In this document: positions 28,975 to 39,878 of the stretch, piece by piece
Position numbering within the stretch: position 1 is the stretch's first letter
How the letters are laid out: each line of letters begins with the position of its first letter
NCBI GenBank assembly: GCA_018842655.1
Contig: JAGTWN010000004.1
Coordinates: 3,658,001-3,722,000 of the forward strand
DNA from: Candidatus Pantoea haifensis
GTDB lineage: Bacteria > Pseudomonadota > Gammaproteobacteria > Enterobacterales > Enterobacteriaceae
Direction of reading: 5' to 3'
Length of the DNA: 64,000 nucleotides
The notes under the pieces: model-generated
Database searches by the model: none
Seen by the model: the letters and a program-made list of their open reading frames with translations, nothing else
Told to the model about the DNA's origin: nothing
Made by a program: the position numbers and the translations under genes

Positions 28975-31511
28975 ATGTCTGGGAACGATCGCGAACCTAT
29001 TGGGCGCAAAGGAAAACAATTGCCGCCGCGCACCCGCGCGAGTCAGGGTCGCCGCAGGGATATCGATGATGATATCCCCAGTGAATTAAGTGATGATTAC
29101 GAGGAGAAGGCGTCTGTGCCACGTAAAGGAAAAAGCGGAAAACCGCGCGGCAAACGCCGTTGGCTGGGATGGTTAATCAAACTGTTCCTGGTGTTTGTTG
29201 TGGTAATGGCCGCATGGGGAGTCTACCTCGATTCTGAAATCCGTAGCCGTATTGACGGTAAAGTGTGGCAACTGCCTGCTGCCGTATATGGCCGCATGGT
29301 TAGCCTTGAACCGGGGATGGCCTATAACAAGAGCGAAATGGTGGCGCTGCTGGAAGGCACCCAATATCGCGAAGTATCCCGCATTACCCGTCCGGGCGAG
29401 TTTTCTGTTAAAGGGAATACCATCGATCTGCTGCGCCGTCCGTTTGACTTTCCGGACAGCAAAGAGGGCCAGATCCATGCGCGTATGACCTTTAGCAAAG
29501 ATGAGCTGAGCGAGATTAAGAACCTCGATACTGGTCGTGATTTTGGCTTCTTCCGTCTCGATCCGCGCCTCATTACCATGTTGCAGTCACCGAACGGTGA
29601 ACAACGTCTGTTTGTGCCGCGCGCGGGTTTCCCGATCTGCTGGTTGATACGCTGATTGCTACCGAAGATCGTCACTTCTACGAGCATGACGGCATCAGCC
29701 CTTACTCGATTGGGCGTGCCTTCCTTGCCAACATCACTGCCGGGCGTGCGGTGCAGGGAGGCAGTACGCTGACCCAACAGTTGGTGAAAAACCTGTTCCT
29801 GACCAATGAACGCTCGCTGTGGCGTAAAGCGCGTGAAGCCTATATGGCAGTGATCATGGACGCACGCTACAGCAAAGATCGTATCCTTGAGCTTTATTTG
29901 AACGAAGTGTATCTCGGCCAGGCGGGCAACGATCAGATTCGCGGCTTCCCGCTGGCCAGTTTGTACTATTTTGGCCGGCCGGTGGATGAGCTGAGCCTTG
30001 ACCAGCAGGCAATGCTGGTTGGCATGGTAAAAGGTGCATCGCTCTACAATCCGTGGCGCAATCCAACGCTGGCGCTGGAGCGTCGTAATCTGGTGCTGCG
30101 TCTGTTGCAGCAGCAGAAAGTGATCGACCAGGAGCTTTACGACATGCTGTCGGCGCGTCCGCTCGGCGTGCAGCCGAAAGGTGGCGTCATTACACCGCAG
30201 CCTGCCTTTATGCAACTGGTACGTAACGAGCTGCAAGCCAAACTGGGCGATAAAGTCAAAGATCTCTCCGGCGTGAAGATCTTTACGACCCTCGATCCGG
30301 TTTCGCAGGATGCAGCGGAAAAAGCGGTGATTGACGGTATTCCTGTGCTGAAAAAACAGCGCGGATTAAAAGATCTGGAAACCGCGATGGTAGTGGTTGA
30401 CCGCTTCAGCGGCGAAGTACGCGCCATGGTGGGCGGTGCCGATCCGCAGTATGCCGGTTACAACCGTGCTCTGCAGGCGCGTCGCTCCATCGGTTCACTG
30501 GCTAAACCGGCCACCTATTTGACTGCGCTCAGCCAGCCAAATACTTATCGTCTGAACAGCTGGATTGCCGATGAGCCAATCGCGCTGAAACAGCCGAACG
30601 GATCGGTATGGAAACCGCTAAACGACGATCGCCGTTTCAGTGGCAAAGTGATGCTGGTGGATGCGCTGACCAACTCCATGAACGTACCGACGGTTAACCT
30701 GGGCATGACGCTGGGGCTGGATTCAGTTGTCGATACCTGGAATAAACTCGGTGTGCCGAAAGATCAGCTGCATCCGGTGCCGGCGATGCTGCTGGGGGCG
30801 CTTAACCTGACGCCAGTAGAAGTGGCGCAGGCTTTCCAGTCTATCGCCAGCGGCGGTAACCGTGCGCCGCTGTCAGCGGTACGTTCAGTGATTGCGGAAG
30901 ATGGCACTGTGCTTTATCAGAGCTTCCCACAGGCGCAGCGCGTTGAACCGGCGCAGGCGGCTTATCTGACGCTCTATACCATGCAGCAAGTGGCCGATCA
31001 CGGCACCGCACGAGCACTGGGGGCGCGTTTCCCAAATGCGCATCTGGCTGGTAAAACCGGGACGACCAACGATCTGATCGACAGCTGGTTCGCCGGTATT
31101 GATGGCAAAGAGGTGGCGATTACCTGGGTTGGCCGTGATAACAACCAGCCAACCAGGCTGTATGGTGCCAGTGGCGCAATGCAGCTCTATCGCCGCTATC
31201 TCGATAATCAGGCCCCGATGCCGCTGCAACTGACGCCGCCAGAAGATGTGTCGATGATGAATATCGATTCAGCGGGTAACTTTGTCTGTGGCACCGGCAG
31301 CAGCACCTGGCGTTCACTGCCCGTGTGGGCGTTGGATCCTGATTCGCTTTGTCAGCAGCAAATGCAGCAACAGCAAATGCAGCAGCAGATGCAGCAGCAG
31401 CAGATGCAGCAGGAACAGCAACAACAACAGCAGCAGCAGCAGCAACAGCCGCAGCAGCAAGAGAGCGACGGCGTGGCTGGCTGGATAAAAGATATGTTTG
31501 GCAGTAAATAA
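28975..31511 (+). CDS. mrcB: Penicillin-binding protein 1B (one frameshift)
   Basis: Bifunctional peptidoglycan glycosyltransferase/transpeptidase. Frame-corrected 845 residues. A basic cytoplasmic tail precedes one membrane segment (about residues 62-83) and the UB2H domain. The glycosyltransferase has [12 protein letters not shown] and [15 protein letters not shown]. The transpeptidase has SIGSLAKP (Ser nucleophile), SMN and KTGTTN. The frame breaks at 29634: one G restores [17 protein letters not shown]. The C-terminus carries a long Gln/Met tract before [16 protein letters not shown]. The start is uncertain: ATG 28975 (MSGNDREP) by homology, or ATG 28966. Confidence 0.93.
31352..31461 (+). 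repeat. CAG/CAA codon repeat (poly-Gln tract) in mrcB
   Basis: About 110 bases of CAG, CAA and ATG codons encode a Gln/Met tract including an uninterrupted run of eleven Gln. It could vary by slippage. It sits in the periplasmic C-terminal tail, outside the catalytic domains; E. coli PBP1B has a shorter Q-rich tail there. Confidence 0.85.
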
Positions 31512-31529
31512 CGCATTAATGCGTAAAAG

Positions 31530-31551
31530 GGGCGCTCAGGCGCCCTTTTTT
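31530..31551 (+). terminator. Rho-independent terminator of mrcB
   Basis: Stem GGGCGC / GCGCCC, loop TCAG, T6 at 31546-31551, preceded by AAAA. Confidence 0.9.
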
Positions 31552-31609
31552 GTGCCTGATCAATGCAGGTTAATCGCGCCGCAAACGGCGTCACATCAGG
31601 GATTTGTAC

Positions 31610-31639
31610 TTGCAGTCATTACTGCGTTTCGCATATTAT
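31610..31639 (+). promoter_or_regulatory. Likely sigma70 promoter of the fhu operon
   Basis: TTGCAG (31610-31615) and TATTAT (31634-31639), 18-bp spacing, just upstream of the Fur box and about 70 bases before fhuA. Confidence 0.55.
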
Positions 31640-31644
31640 CCGAC

Positions 31645-31663
31645 CGTTATAATAATCATTATC
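31645..31663 (+). promoter_or_regulatory. Fur box upstream of fhuA
   Basis: The 19-mer CGTTATAATAATCATTATC matches 15 of 19 positions of the Fur consensus, with the right half AATAATCATTATC almost perfect. It immediately follows the promoter, so iron-Fur repression of fhuACDB is expected. Confidence 0.8.
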
Positions 31664-31707
31664 GTTTCGATTCGCCTGCCCAAAATTCATCTATTAGAGA
31701 GACTTTT

Positions 31708-33905
31708 ATGAATGTGCGAACGACTTTTCCTTGTTATAAAAACGGCGTTGCTCCGCGCCGACCTTTGAGCATCTTAATTGCGCTCTCTCTCAGCAGCCTG
31801 AGTGCGGGTGCCTTTGCCGAAGAGACGTTAGTCGTTTCGGCTGAGGGCGGCGGGGTTGAGCAGGAGAGTTCATGGGGACCGGCACCGACAGTGGCAGCCA
31901 AACGCAGCGCCACCGGCACCAAGACCGATACGCCGATCGAAAAAACCCGCAGTCTGTTTCCGTGGTAACGCGGGAAGAGATGGATATGCGCAATGTCACC
32001 AGCGTTAAAGGGGCGTTCAACTATACGCCTGGCGTGTTAACCGGAAACCGTGGCAGCTCCAGTGTGATCGATGCGTTGTCGATTCGCGGTTTCAGCGAAA
32101 CCAACACTAACCAGTATCTCGACGGTCTGAAACTGCAAGGCGACAACTATTCAGAATTCGCCATCGATCCCTATTTCCTTGAGCGCGCCGAACTGCTGCG
32201 TGGGCCGGTATCCGTGTTGTACGGCAAAAGTAACCCTGGGGGTGTCGTTTCACTGGTGAGTAAACGCCCGACGCAGGAAACGCTGCGCGAAGTGCAATTC
32301 CAGATGGGTAACGATAACCTGTTTTCAACGGGCTTCGATTTTGGTGGGTCGCTGGATGATGATGGCGTGTACAGCTATCGCCTGACCGGACTGGCGCGCA
32401 GCCAGGATGCGCAGCAAGAGATGAACAAAGAGAAGCGTTACACCGTTGCGCCGTCGTTTAGCTGGCGTCCGAATGAAAACACCCGCTTCGATTTACTGAC
32501 CTATTTCCAGAACGAACCTGAAACCGGTTATTACGGCTGGCTGCCGCGTCAGGGCACCGTTGTGCCGATCATTCGCGCTGACGGCAGCGAGTACAAACTG
32601 CCAACCAACTTTGATGAAGGCGAAGAGAGCAACAAGATTTCGCGACAGACCAAAATGGTTGGCTACAACTTCGAACACAGCTTTAACGACACCTGGACGG
32701 TACGGCAAAATCTGCGCTACGCCGATCTGCGTACCGACTATCGCAGTATTTACGGCAATGGTTATCTGCCAGCCACGCAAGAGATCACGCGCGGCTCGGC
32801 AACGTCTAAAGAAACGCTGAACCAGTTCGCTGTTGATACCCAGGCGCAGGCGAAATTTGCAACCGGTCAGCTCGATCACACGCTGCTGCTCGGCGTGGAT
32901 TATCAGCGTACACGCAATGATATTGATGCCGCTTTTGGTTCTGCTGCACCGATCAGTGCGGTCAATCCACAATATGGCAACGATACGCTGAACGGCACGC
33001 CATTCCCCTATCAGTATCTGAATAAGCAGGAGCAAACTGGTCTGTATGCACAGGATCAGATGGAATGGGATCGCTGGGTAATGACGTTGGGCGGTCGCTA
33101 CGACTATGCCATGACCTCGGCGCTTAATCGCAACGGCAATGCCGAAGTGAAAAACCACGATCAGGCGTTTACCTGGCGCGGCGGTTTGAACTATGTATTT
33201 GATAACGGGGTCGCGCCTTATTTCAGCTACAGCGAATCTTTTATTCCCAATAGCGGCACCACCTCTGGCGGGCAGCCTTTTGATCCGTCGCGCGCGAAGC
33301 AGTATGAAGCGGGGGTGAAATATGTGCCGAAAGATCGCCCGATAGTCGTAACCGCAGCGGTTTACCAGTTGACCAAAAACAAGAACCTGACGGCTGAACC
33401 TGGCAACGTCAACTTCAGCATCCAGAGCGGGGAAATCCGTTCGCGTGGCGTGGAGCTGGAAGCCAAAGCGGCGCTGAATGCCAATATCAATCTGACAGCT
33501 TCATACACATACACCGACGCGAAATATACCGAAGATACCTTGCTGAAAGACAAAACGCCGGTACAGGTACCGAAACATATGGCCTCGCTGTGGAGTGACT
33601 ACACCTTCCATGAAACGGCGCTGAGCGGCGTGACCATTGGGGCGGGTGTGCGCTATGTCGGTGAGAGTAAGAGCCTTTATAGCACGGGCGATAACGTTAA
33701 TCAGAACTTCGATGTTGCAGGCTACACCACGGTAGATGCTGCACTGAAGTATGATTTAGGCCGCTTCGGTTTACCGGGTTCGTCAGTCGGGGTTAACGTC
33801 AACAACCTGTTTGATCGTGAATATGTCGCGAGCTGTTATCGCGATTACGCGTGTTACTGGGGCGCGGAGCGCCAGATTGTCGGTACCGCGACCTTCAGGT
33901 TTTGA
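31708..33905 (+). CDS. fhuA: TonB-dependent ferrichrome receptor FhuA (one frameshift)
   Basis: Outer-membrane ferrichrome receptor (in relatives also a phage and colicin M receptor). Frame-corrected 732 residues. A signal peptide ends about AGAFA; the TonB box is ETLVVSA. The plug domain has IEKTPQSVSVVTREEMD and RGPVSVLYGKSNPGGVVSLV, then a 22-strand barrel ends GAERQIVGTATFRF with terminal Phe. Two cysteine pairs near the end (SCYRDYACYW) match the E. coli loop. The frame breaks at the C run 31946-31948; one base restores it. It is the first gene of fhuACDB, under a Fur box. Confidence 0.93.
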
Positions 33906-33911
33906 TTCATC

Positions 33912-33933
33912 CGGGCGCTGCGGCGCCCGTTTT
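33912..33933 (+). terminator. Intercistronic hairpin between fhuA and fhuC
   Basis: Perfect 7-bp stem CGGGCGC / GCGCCCG, loop TGCG, T4. Probably a partial terminator that lowers expression of the transport genes relative to the receptor. Confidence 0.7.
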
Positions 33934-33945
33934 ACAGGGACTCTC

Positions 33946-34740
33946 ATGCAGCATCCGCACGCCGAAGAAGCCACTTTTACGCTGCAACATGTCAGCTTTC
34001 GTGTACCTGGGCGCACGCTCCTTCATCCGCTCTCGCTGACTTTTCCGCCAGGCAAGGTCACCGCATTGATTGGCCATAACGGTTCGGGAAAATCCACGCT
34101 GCTGAAAATGCTGGGACGCCATCACGCAACCAGCGAGGGCAAAGTTTTACTGAATAACCAGCCGGTGGAGCACTGGAACAGCAAAGCCTTTGCGCGCCAG
34201 GTGGCTTATCTGCCGCAACAGTTACCCGCCGCAGAAGGGATGACGGTACGCGAACTGGTGGCGATTGGCCGCTATCCGTGGCACGGGGCACTGGGCCGGT
34301 TCGGCCAGGACGATCGCAATCGCGTCGACGAAGCCATTACGCTGGTTGGCCTGAAACCCTTTGCGGGCCGCCTGGTGGACAGCCTGTCCGGCGGCGAGCG
34401 GCAGCGCGCCTGGTTAGCCATGCTGGTGGCGCAAAACAGTCGCTGTTTGTTGCTGGATGAACCGACCTCGGCGCTGGACATCGCCCATCAGGTGGAGGTC
34501 CTGGCGTTGATTCAACAACTGAGCCGTGAGCGCGGCCTGACCGTCATTGCGGTACTGCATGATATCAATATGGCTGCGCGCTATTGCGATCATCTGGTGG
34601 CACTGCGGGATGGCTCAATGATCGCCGAAGGCAGCCCGGCAGCCATTATGCAAGCCGATGTGCTGGCAGAGATTTATGGTATTCCAATGGGCATTTTGCC
34701 TCATCCGCAGGGCGGTGCGCCGGTGAGTTTTGTTTACTAA
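33946..34740 (+). CDS. fhuC: Ferric hydroxamate ABC transporter ATPase FhuC
   Basis: 264 residues. Walker A GHNGSGKSTL, Q-loop YLPQQLP, signature LSGGERQRAW, Walker B LLLDEPTSALD and switch His in VLHDINMA. It powers hydroxamate siderophore import with FhuB and FhuD. ATG 33946 (MQHPHAEEATFTLQHV) has CAGGGA upstream; upstream open frame overlapping fhuA is ignored. fhuD starts 10 bases after its stop. Confidence 0.96.
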   Translation: MQHPHAEEATFTLQHVSFRVPGRTLLHPLSLTFPPGKVTALIGHNGSGKSTLLKMLGRHHATSEGKVLLNNQPVEHWNSKAFARQVAYLPQQLPAAEGMTVRELVAIGRYPWHGALGRFGQDDRNRVDEAITLVGLKPFAGRLVDSLSGGERQRAWLAMLVAQNSRCLLLDEPTSALDIAHQVEVLALIQQLSRERGLTVIAVLHDINMAARYCDHLVALRDGSMIAEGSPAAIMQADVLAEIYGIPMGILPHPQGGAPVSFVY

Positions 34741-34750
34741 GGATGGGCTG

Positions 34751-35629
34751 ATGCCAGATCTGATTCGCCGTCGCCTGATGATGGCACTGGCGCTGTCGCC
34801 ACTGTTGCCCCATTTTCCGTTACGCGCCGCACCACTTGATGTGCAGCGTATTATCGCACTGGAATGGTTACCCACCGAGCTGTTACTGGCGCTGGGGATC
34901 ACGCCGTTTGGCGTGGCGGATATGCACAATTACACCATCTGGGTCGGCGATCCGCCGCTGCCTGCGGGCGTGGTGGATGTGGGATTGCGCACCGAACCTA
35001 ATCTGGAATTGATGACCCAGATGCAGCCGTCATTAATCCTCTGTTCTAACGGTTATGGGCCGTCGCAAGAGAAGCTGGCGCAGATTGCACCGATCATGGG
35101 CTTTGACCTCAATAGCGGCGACGGTAAACCTTTTACCACAGCGCGTAGATCGCTGCGGGCGTTGGGCAAACGGCTGGGTCTCGAAGCGCAGGCTGAACAG
35201 CATTTGCGCTTTGTTGACAGCCAGATCGACGCTGCCCGTCAACGGCTGGCACCGTTTGCAAACCGTCCGGTTCTGTTAATGTCGCTACTCGACAGCCGCC
35301 ATGCGATTACTTTCGGCAAAAACAGCCTGTTTCTTGAAGTGATGACGCTGCTCGGCCTGAAAAATGCCTGGCAAGGTGAAACCAACTTCTGGGGCAGTGC
35401 GGTTGTGGGTATTGAACGGCTGGCTGCGCTGAATGATGTCGAGGTGATCTGCTTCGATCATGACAATGAGGCAGATATGCAGCAGGTGATGCGCAGTGCC
35501 CTGTGGCAGTCGCTGCCGTTTATCCGTGCGGGCCGTTTTCAGCGTGTTCCGGCAGTCTGGTATTACGGCGCGACGCTGTCGGCGCTGCATTTTGTTCGCG
35601 TGCTGGAACGCGCCCTGGAGTCGCACTGA
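34751..35629 (+). CDS. fhuD: Periplasmic hydroxamate-siderophore-binding protein FhuD
   Basis: About 292 residues. The N-terminal LIRRRLMMALALSPLL is a twin-arginine-type signal, as in E. coli FhuD. The siderophore-binding domain contains RTEPNLELM, NAWQGETNFWGSAVVGIERLA, CFDHDN and the C-terminal FQRVPAVWYYGATLSALHF. AAGGA is seven bases before ATG 34751. It delivers ferrichrome-type ligands to FhuB. Its stop overlaps the fhuB start by one base. Confidence 0.95.
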   Translation: MPDLIRRRLMMALALSPLLPHFPLRAAPLDVQRIIALEWLPTELLLALGITPFGVADMHNYTIWVGDPPLPAGVVDVGLRTEPNLELMTQMQPSLILCSNGYGPSQEKLAQIAPIMGFDLNSGDGKPFTTARRSLRALGKRLGLEAQAEQHLRFVDSQIDAARQRLAPFANRPVLLMSLLDSRHAITFGKNSLFLEVMTLLGLKNAWQGETNFWGSAVVGIERLAALNDVEVICFDHDNEADMQQVMRSALWQSLPFIRAGRFQRVPAVWYYGATLSALHFVRVLERALESH

Positions 35630-37607
35630 TGCGCCATCGTCTCTTTCCCGTTGCGCTGTTAAGCGTGCTGTTTCTGTCAGCCCTGGCACTGACGTTGATC
35701 AATTTGCGTCAGGCATTGCCAGTGGCGCAATGGCCACAGGCGCTGTGGTCGCCGGATGTGAACAATGTTCAACAGATGGTGTTTCACCACAGCCTGCTGT
35801 CGCGGTTGGTTCTGGCGCTGCTGGTGGGTGCCGGTTTGGGGTTAGCGGGTTTGCTGTTTCAGCAGGTGCTGCGTAATCCGCTGGCGGAGCCGACAACCCT
35901 GGGTGTCTCATCGGGCGCGCAGCTCGGTATCACGGTCGCCACGCTGTGGGATCTGCCGGGTGGGATCGTGACGCAGCAGTTTGCCGCATTAGGCGGCGCG
36001 CTGCTGGTGGGCGCGATTGTTTTTGGTGTCGCCTGGGGCAAACGGCTTTCCCCGGTTACGCTCATCCTCGCCGGGCTGGTGCTGAGTCTTTACAGCGGTG
36101 CGGTCAATCAAATCTTCGCCATTTTCAATCACGATCAGCTGCAGAATATGTTTTTGTGGAGTACCGGTGCGCTGAATCAAATGGGCTGGGAAAATGTCAG
36201 CCAGCTCTGGCCGCGCCTGTTGCTGGCCTTTGTGCTGGCGCTGGCGCTGTTGCGTCCATTGACGTTAATGGGGCTGGACGACGGCGTGGCAAAGAACCTT
36301 GGGCTGGCACTTTCAGTGGCTCGCCTGGGCGGCCTGGGATTAGCGATCCTGCTCAGCGCGCAGTTAGTCAACGTGGCCGGGATCATCGGTTTTATCGGGC
36401 TGTTTGCGCCGCTGCTGGCAAAATTGCTGGGTGGGCGTCGGCTACTCAGCCGCATGTTACTCGCGCCGCTGATTGGTGCGCTGTTGCTGTGGCTGGCAGA
36501 TGCCTGCGTGCTGTGGCTGACCGCGCACTGGCGTGAAGTCTCCACCGGTACGGCAACGGCGCTGCTTGGCGTACCCATTCTGCTGTGGCTGCTGCCGCGT
36601 CTGCGTACCGGATCGGTGCCGCCTGCGCTTAATCAGGGCGATAACGTGCCTGCTGAACGCCAGGGCATTTTGCGCTGGAGTGTCATTGGGCTGGGCATAC
36701 TGGCGCTGTTAGCGTGGCTGGGTTTGGCATGGGGTCGTGATGCTCATGGCTGGATCTGGGCCAGCGGTGAGATGTTGCAACAGCTGATGCCATGGCGTGC
36801 GCCACGTCTGCTGGCGGCGCTGGCGGTCGGCTTAATGCTTGGCGTCGCGGGCACGCTGATACAACGTTTAACCGGTAATCCCATGGCCAGCCCGGAAGTG
36901 CTAGGCATCAGTTCGGGCGCTGCCTTCGGCGTCGTTATTATGCTTTTTTCGTGCCGGGTGACGCCCTGGCATTTTTACTGCCTGCGGGGGCGCTGGGCGC
37001 GGCGCTGACTCTGTTGATTATCATGCTGGTAGCCAGCCGGGGCGGCTTTTCGCCGGAACGCATGCTGCTGGCGGGCATGGCACTGAACAGCGCCTTCGTT
37101 ACCTTACTGATGCTACTGCTGGCAAGTGGCGATCCGCGCATGGGCGGTTTGCTGAGCTGGATTTCCGGTTCAACCTACAACATCAGTGGTACGCAGGCTC
37201 TTCAGAGTGCGGTTTGTGCTGTGGTTCTGGTCGCGCTGGCACCGCTCGCCAGCCGTTGGTTAACTTTATTACCACTGGGCAGCGCCACGGCACGTTCAGC
37301 GGGTATGGCGCTCACCGCGTCACGCCTTAGCCTGCTGCTGCTGGCGGCAGCATTGACCGCCACGGCAACCTTAACTATCGGCCCGCTGAGCTTTGTTGGT
37401 CTCATGGCACCGCATATTGCGCGTATGCTGGGCTTTCGTCGGGCGTTACCGCAGGTGTTGATGTCAGGCTTACTGGGGGCGGGTTTGATGGCGTTTGCGG
37501 ACTGGTGTGGCCGTATGCTGGCATTCCCGGATCAAATACCGGCGGGATTAATGGCGACGTTTATTGGCGCACCGTATTTTATCTGGCTGCTGAGGCGATC
37601 GCGCTAA
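35629..37607 (+). CDS. fhuB: Ferric hydroxamate permease FhuB (one frameshift)
   Basis: Inner-membrane permease made of two fused BtuC-like halves, about twenty membrane segments, 659 residues after correction (E. coli 660). Each half has the conserved pattern: RNPLAEPTTLGVSSGAQLG in the first, GNPMASPEVLGISSGAAFG in the second. GFIGLFAPLLAK and SFVGLMAPHIAR face the FhuC ATPase. The frame breaks at the T run 36944-36949; one T restores MLFFVPGDALAFLLPAG. Translation is probably coupled to fhuD. Confidence 0.93.
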
Positions 37608-37613
37608 TGAGCA

Positions 37614-37638
37614 GGACCGGCAGAGGCCGGCCCTTTTT
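37614..37638 (+). terminator. Terminator of fhuACDB
   Basis: GGACCGGC / GCCGGCCC stem with one mismatch, loop AGAG, T5 (37634-37638). It lies between the convergent fhuB and hemL stops. Confidence 0.8.
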
Positions 37639-37640
37639 GA

Positions 37641-38920
37641 TTACAGCTTAACGAAGCAGCGACGTGCAGCGTCAATGGTGCGCTGAATATCCTCGGCGCT
37701 GTGCGCCAGTGACATAAAGCCTGCTTCAAACGCAGACGGGGCAAGGTAGACACCTTCTTCCAGCATCAAATGGAAGAATTTTTGAAGCGTTCAACATCAC
37801 AACGACAAACATCAGCATAACAGGTCACGCTTTCCGCATCAGTGAAGAACAGACCAAACATACCGCCAACGTGGTTAACCACCAGCGGGATATTTTCCTG
37901 CTGTGCCGCATGCAGCAAGCCTTCAGCCAGTTGCGTGGTGAGCTCAGTCAGCGTTTGATGCGTGCCCGGCTGAGCAATTTGACTCAAACAAGCGTAACCG
38001 GCTGCCATAGCAATGGGGTTGCCAGACAGGGTTCCCGCCTGGTAAACCGGGCCGGTTGGCGCTAACGCTGCCATCACATCGCGGCGACCACCGAACGCGC
38101 CGACAGGCATTCCGCCGCCAATAATTTTGCCAAGGCAGGTAAGATCGGGTTTCACGTTGTAATAAGCCTGAGCACCGCCCAGCGCAACGCGGAAGCCGGT
38201 CATCACCTCATCAATAATCAGCAAGGCACCGAACTCATCACACAACGCACGTAAGCCTGGCAGGAAGCCTGGCTGCGGCGGAATGCAGTTCATGTTGCCC
38301 GCAACCGGCTCAACAATGATACAGGCGATATCGTGCGGATAGAGCTCAAAGGCCGCACGCACGGAATCGAGATCGTTATAGGTACAGGTCAGTGTGTGTT
38401 TAGCAAAGTCAGCGGGTACGCCAGGTGAATTAGGTTGTCCCAGCGTCAATGCACCAGAACCGGCTTTAACCAGCAAGTGATCGGCATGGCCGTGATAGCA
38501 GCCTTCGAATTTGATCAGCTTATCGCGACCCGTGAAGCCACGCGCGAGACGAATCGCGCTCATGGTCGCTTCGGTGCCAGAGTTCACCATGCGCACCATT
38601 TCCATACTCGGCACCAGTTCACACACCAGCTGCGCCATGGTGACTTCCATTTCCGTGGGGGCACCAAAACTCAGGCCGCGCTGGGCAGCTTCAATGACGG
38701 CGTTACGGATTTCAGCGTTGTTGTGGCCTAAAACCATCGGCCCCCATGAACCCACATAGTCGATATAAGCTTTGCCATCGGCATCGTAAAGAGAGGCACC
38801 ATCAGCGTGCTCAATGAATAGCGGTGCGCCGCCCACACCGGTAAAAGCACGTACCGGGGAGTTTACGCCGCCAGGGATCAGGCGTTGCGCCTCGGCGAAC
38901 AGTTTTTCGGACTTACTCAT
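37641..38920 (-). CDS. hemL: Glutamate-1-semialdehyde 2,1-aminomutase (one frameshift)
   Basis: PLP enzyme forming 5-aminolevulinate for haem. Frame-corrected 426 residues. PLP lysine is in [17 protein letters not shown]; also [31 protein letters not shown] and GCYHGHAD. The frame breaks at A run of ERFKKFFH (plus T 37779-37783); one base restores the C-terminus ending ARRCFVKL. The start at 38920 ([18 protein letters not shown]) is by homology. It is convergent with fhuB and divergent from erpA. Confidence 0.93.
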
Positions 38921-39124
38921 TTTCGGCTCCAGCGGTTCAGTAAAATATCGCGCCATTCTACGGAAGAGGCGCGACAGGCGAAAGGGTGGAACAGCCTGCA
39001 GTACCACTAACCTTAGTTAAAGCGGCACAGAGTGCGAAGCTCAAAACTTGATTGCGTTGAAGGGCTGGCAGATAATAGCGAGATTGAGGTCGTTTTCTGA
39101 CCTGGACGTTTACTGGAGTCAAAC

Positions 39125-39472
39125 ATGAGTGAAGAAGTAGCAGCACTGCCGTTGCAATTTACCGATGCCGCCGCCAACAAGGTAAAAAGCCTGATTGCTG
39201 ACGAAGAGAACCCGGAGCTGAAACTGCGCGTTTATATCACTGGCGGCGGTTGCAGTGGTTTTCAGTACGGTTTTACTTTTGATGACCAGATGAATGATGG
39301 CGACATGACGATTGAGAAACAGGGCGTGTCGCTGGTTGTTGATCCAATGAGCCTGCAATATCTGGTGGGCGGTTCGGTCGACTACACCGAAGGGCTGGAG
39401 GGTTCACGCTTTATCGTTACCAACCCGAACGCAAAAACCACCTGCGGTTGTGGTTCCTCGTTCAGTATTTGA
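39125..39472 (+). CDS. erpA: Iron-sulfur cluster insertion protein ErpA
   Basis: A-type Fe-S carrier needed for maturation of isoprenoid enzymes and others. 115 residues with the three conserved cysteines: [11 protein letters not shown] and the C-terminal [14 protein letters not shown] precedes ATG 39125. Its targets in E. coli include IspG and IspH, which act downstream of the dxr product encoded at 54728. Confidence 0.96.
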   Translation: MSEEVAALPLQFTDAAANKVKSLIADEENPELKLRVYITGGGCSGFQYGFTFDDQMNDGDMTIEKQGVSLVVDPMSLQYLVGGSVDYTEGLEGSRFIVTNPNAKTTCGCGSSFSI

Positions 39473-39478
39473 TTGTGC

Positions 39479-39504
39479 AGGCCGCCATTCGGCGGCCTCG
39501 TTTT
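39479..39504 (+). terminator. Terminator of erpA
   Basis: 8-bp perfect stem AGGCCGCC / GGCGGCCT with loop ATTC, followed by CG and T4. It overlaps the stop of the convergent small gene at 39503. Confidence 0.75.
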
Positions 39505-39754
39505 ACCACTCAATCGTTACCAGTCGTCCCGTCTCTTTCTGTTTTGCATCTTGTTTAATCTCGCTTTGAGTAATGCGTGGCTGCGCACTGAGGTGGCGCC
39601 CGCAATCGACCTGCGGCGTGGTTTGAGCATTTGTCTGGTTAATTTCACAGCGTGAGTAAATAATCAGCCTGGCGCCAATAGAACCGGTGGTTGACCCTGC
39701 AATGGCAGAGCCAGCGATCGTCAGCCCTATGGCCAGAAGCAGTGTTCTGGTCAT
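39503..39754 (-). CDS. Small secreted protein of unknown function
   Basis: 83 residues. The N-terminus MTRTLLLAIGLTIAGSAIAG is a typical signal peptide. The mature part has two cysteines (in SRCEINQ and VDCGRHL) and ends RLVTIEW. CCAGGA precedes ATG 39754 with good spacing. The two-Cys, beta-rich pattern recalls the YehE/DUF2574 group of small periplasmic proteins, but this is only a weak resemblance by eye. It occupies the E. coli yadS position. Confidence 0.6.
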   Translation of the reverse strand: MTRTLLLAIGLTIAGSAIAGSTTGSIGARLIIYSRCEINQTNAQTTPQVDCGRHLSAQPRITQSEIKQDAKQKETGRLVTIEW

Positions 39755-39878
39755 GTTAAGTTCCTGGTGTAGTCAAAAGGCGCTTAGCGCAAAAAGGACG
39801 GCGAGCATACGTGGCTTGCGCGTCTCATTTACTGATTAACGGCAAAAACTGGTTTTTCTTTAATCGATTAAGCCGACA

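Noticed and set aside
29322-30236. 304-codon antisense frame in mrcB
   Set aside because: Shadow of the penicillin-binding protein gene; no start signals and low-complexity His/Gln-rich translation.
31352-31594. Cys-rich minus-strand frame (poly-Cys) opposite the mrcB Gln tract
   Set aside because: It is simply the reverse complement of the CAG repeat.
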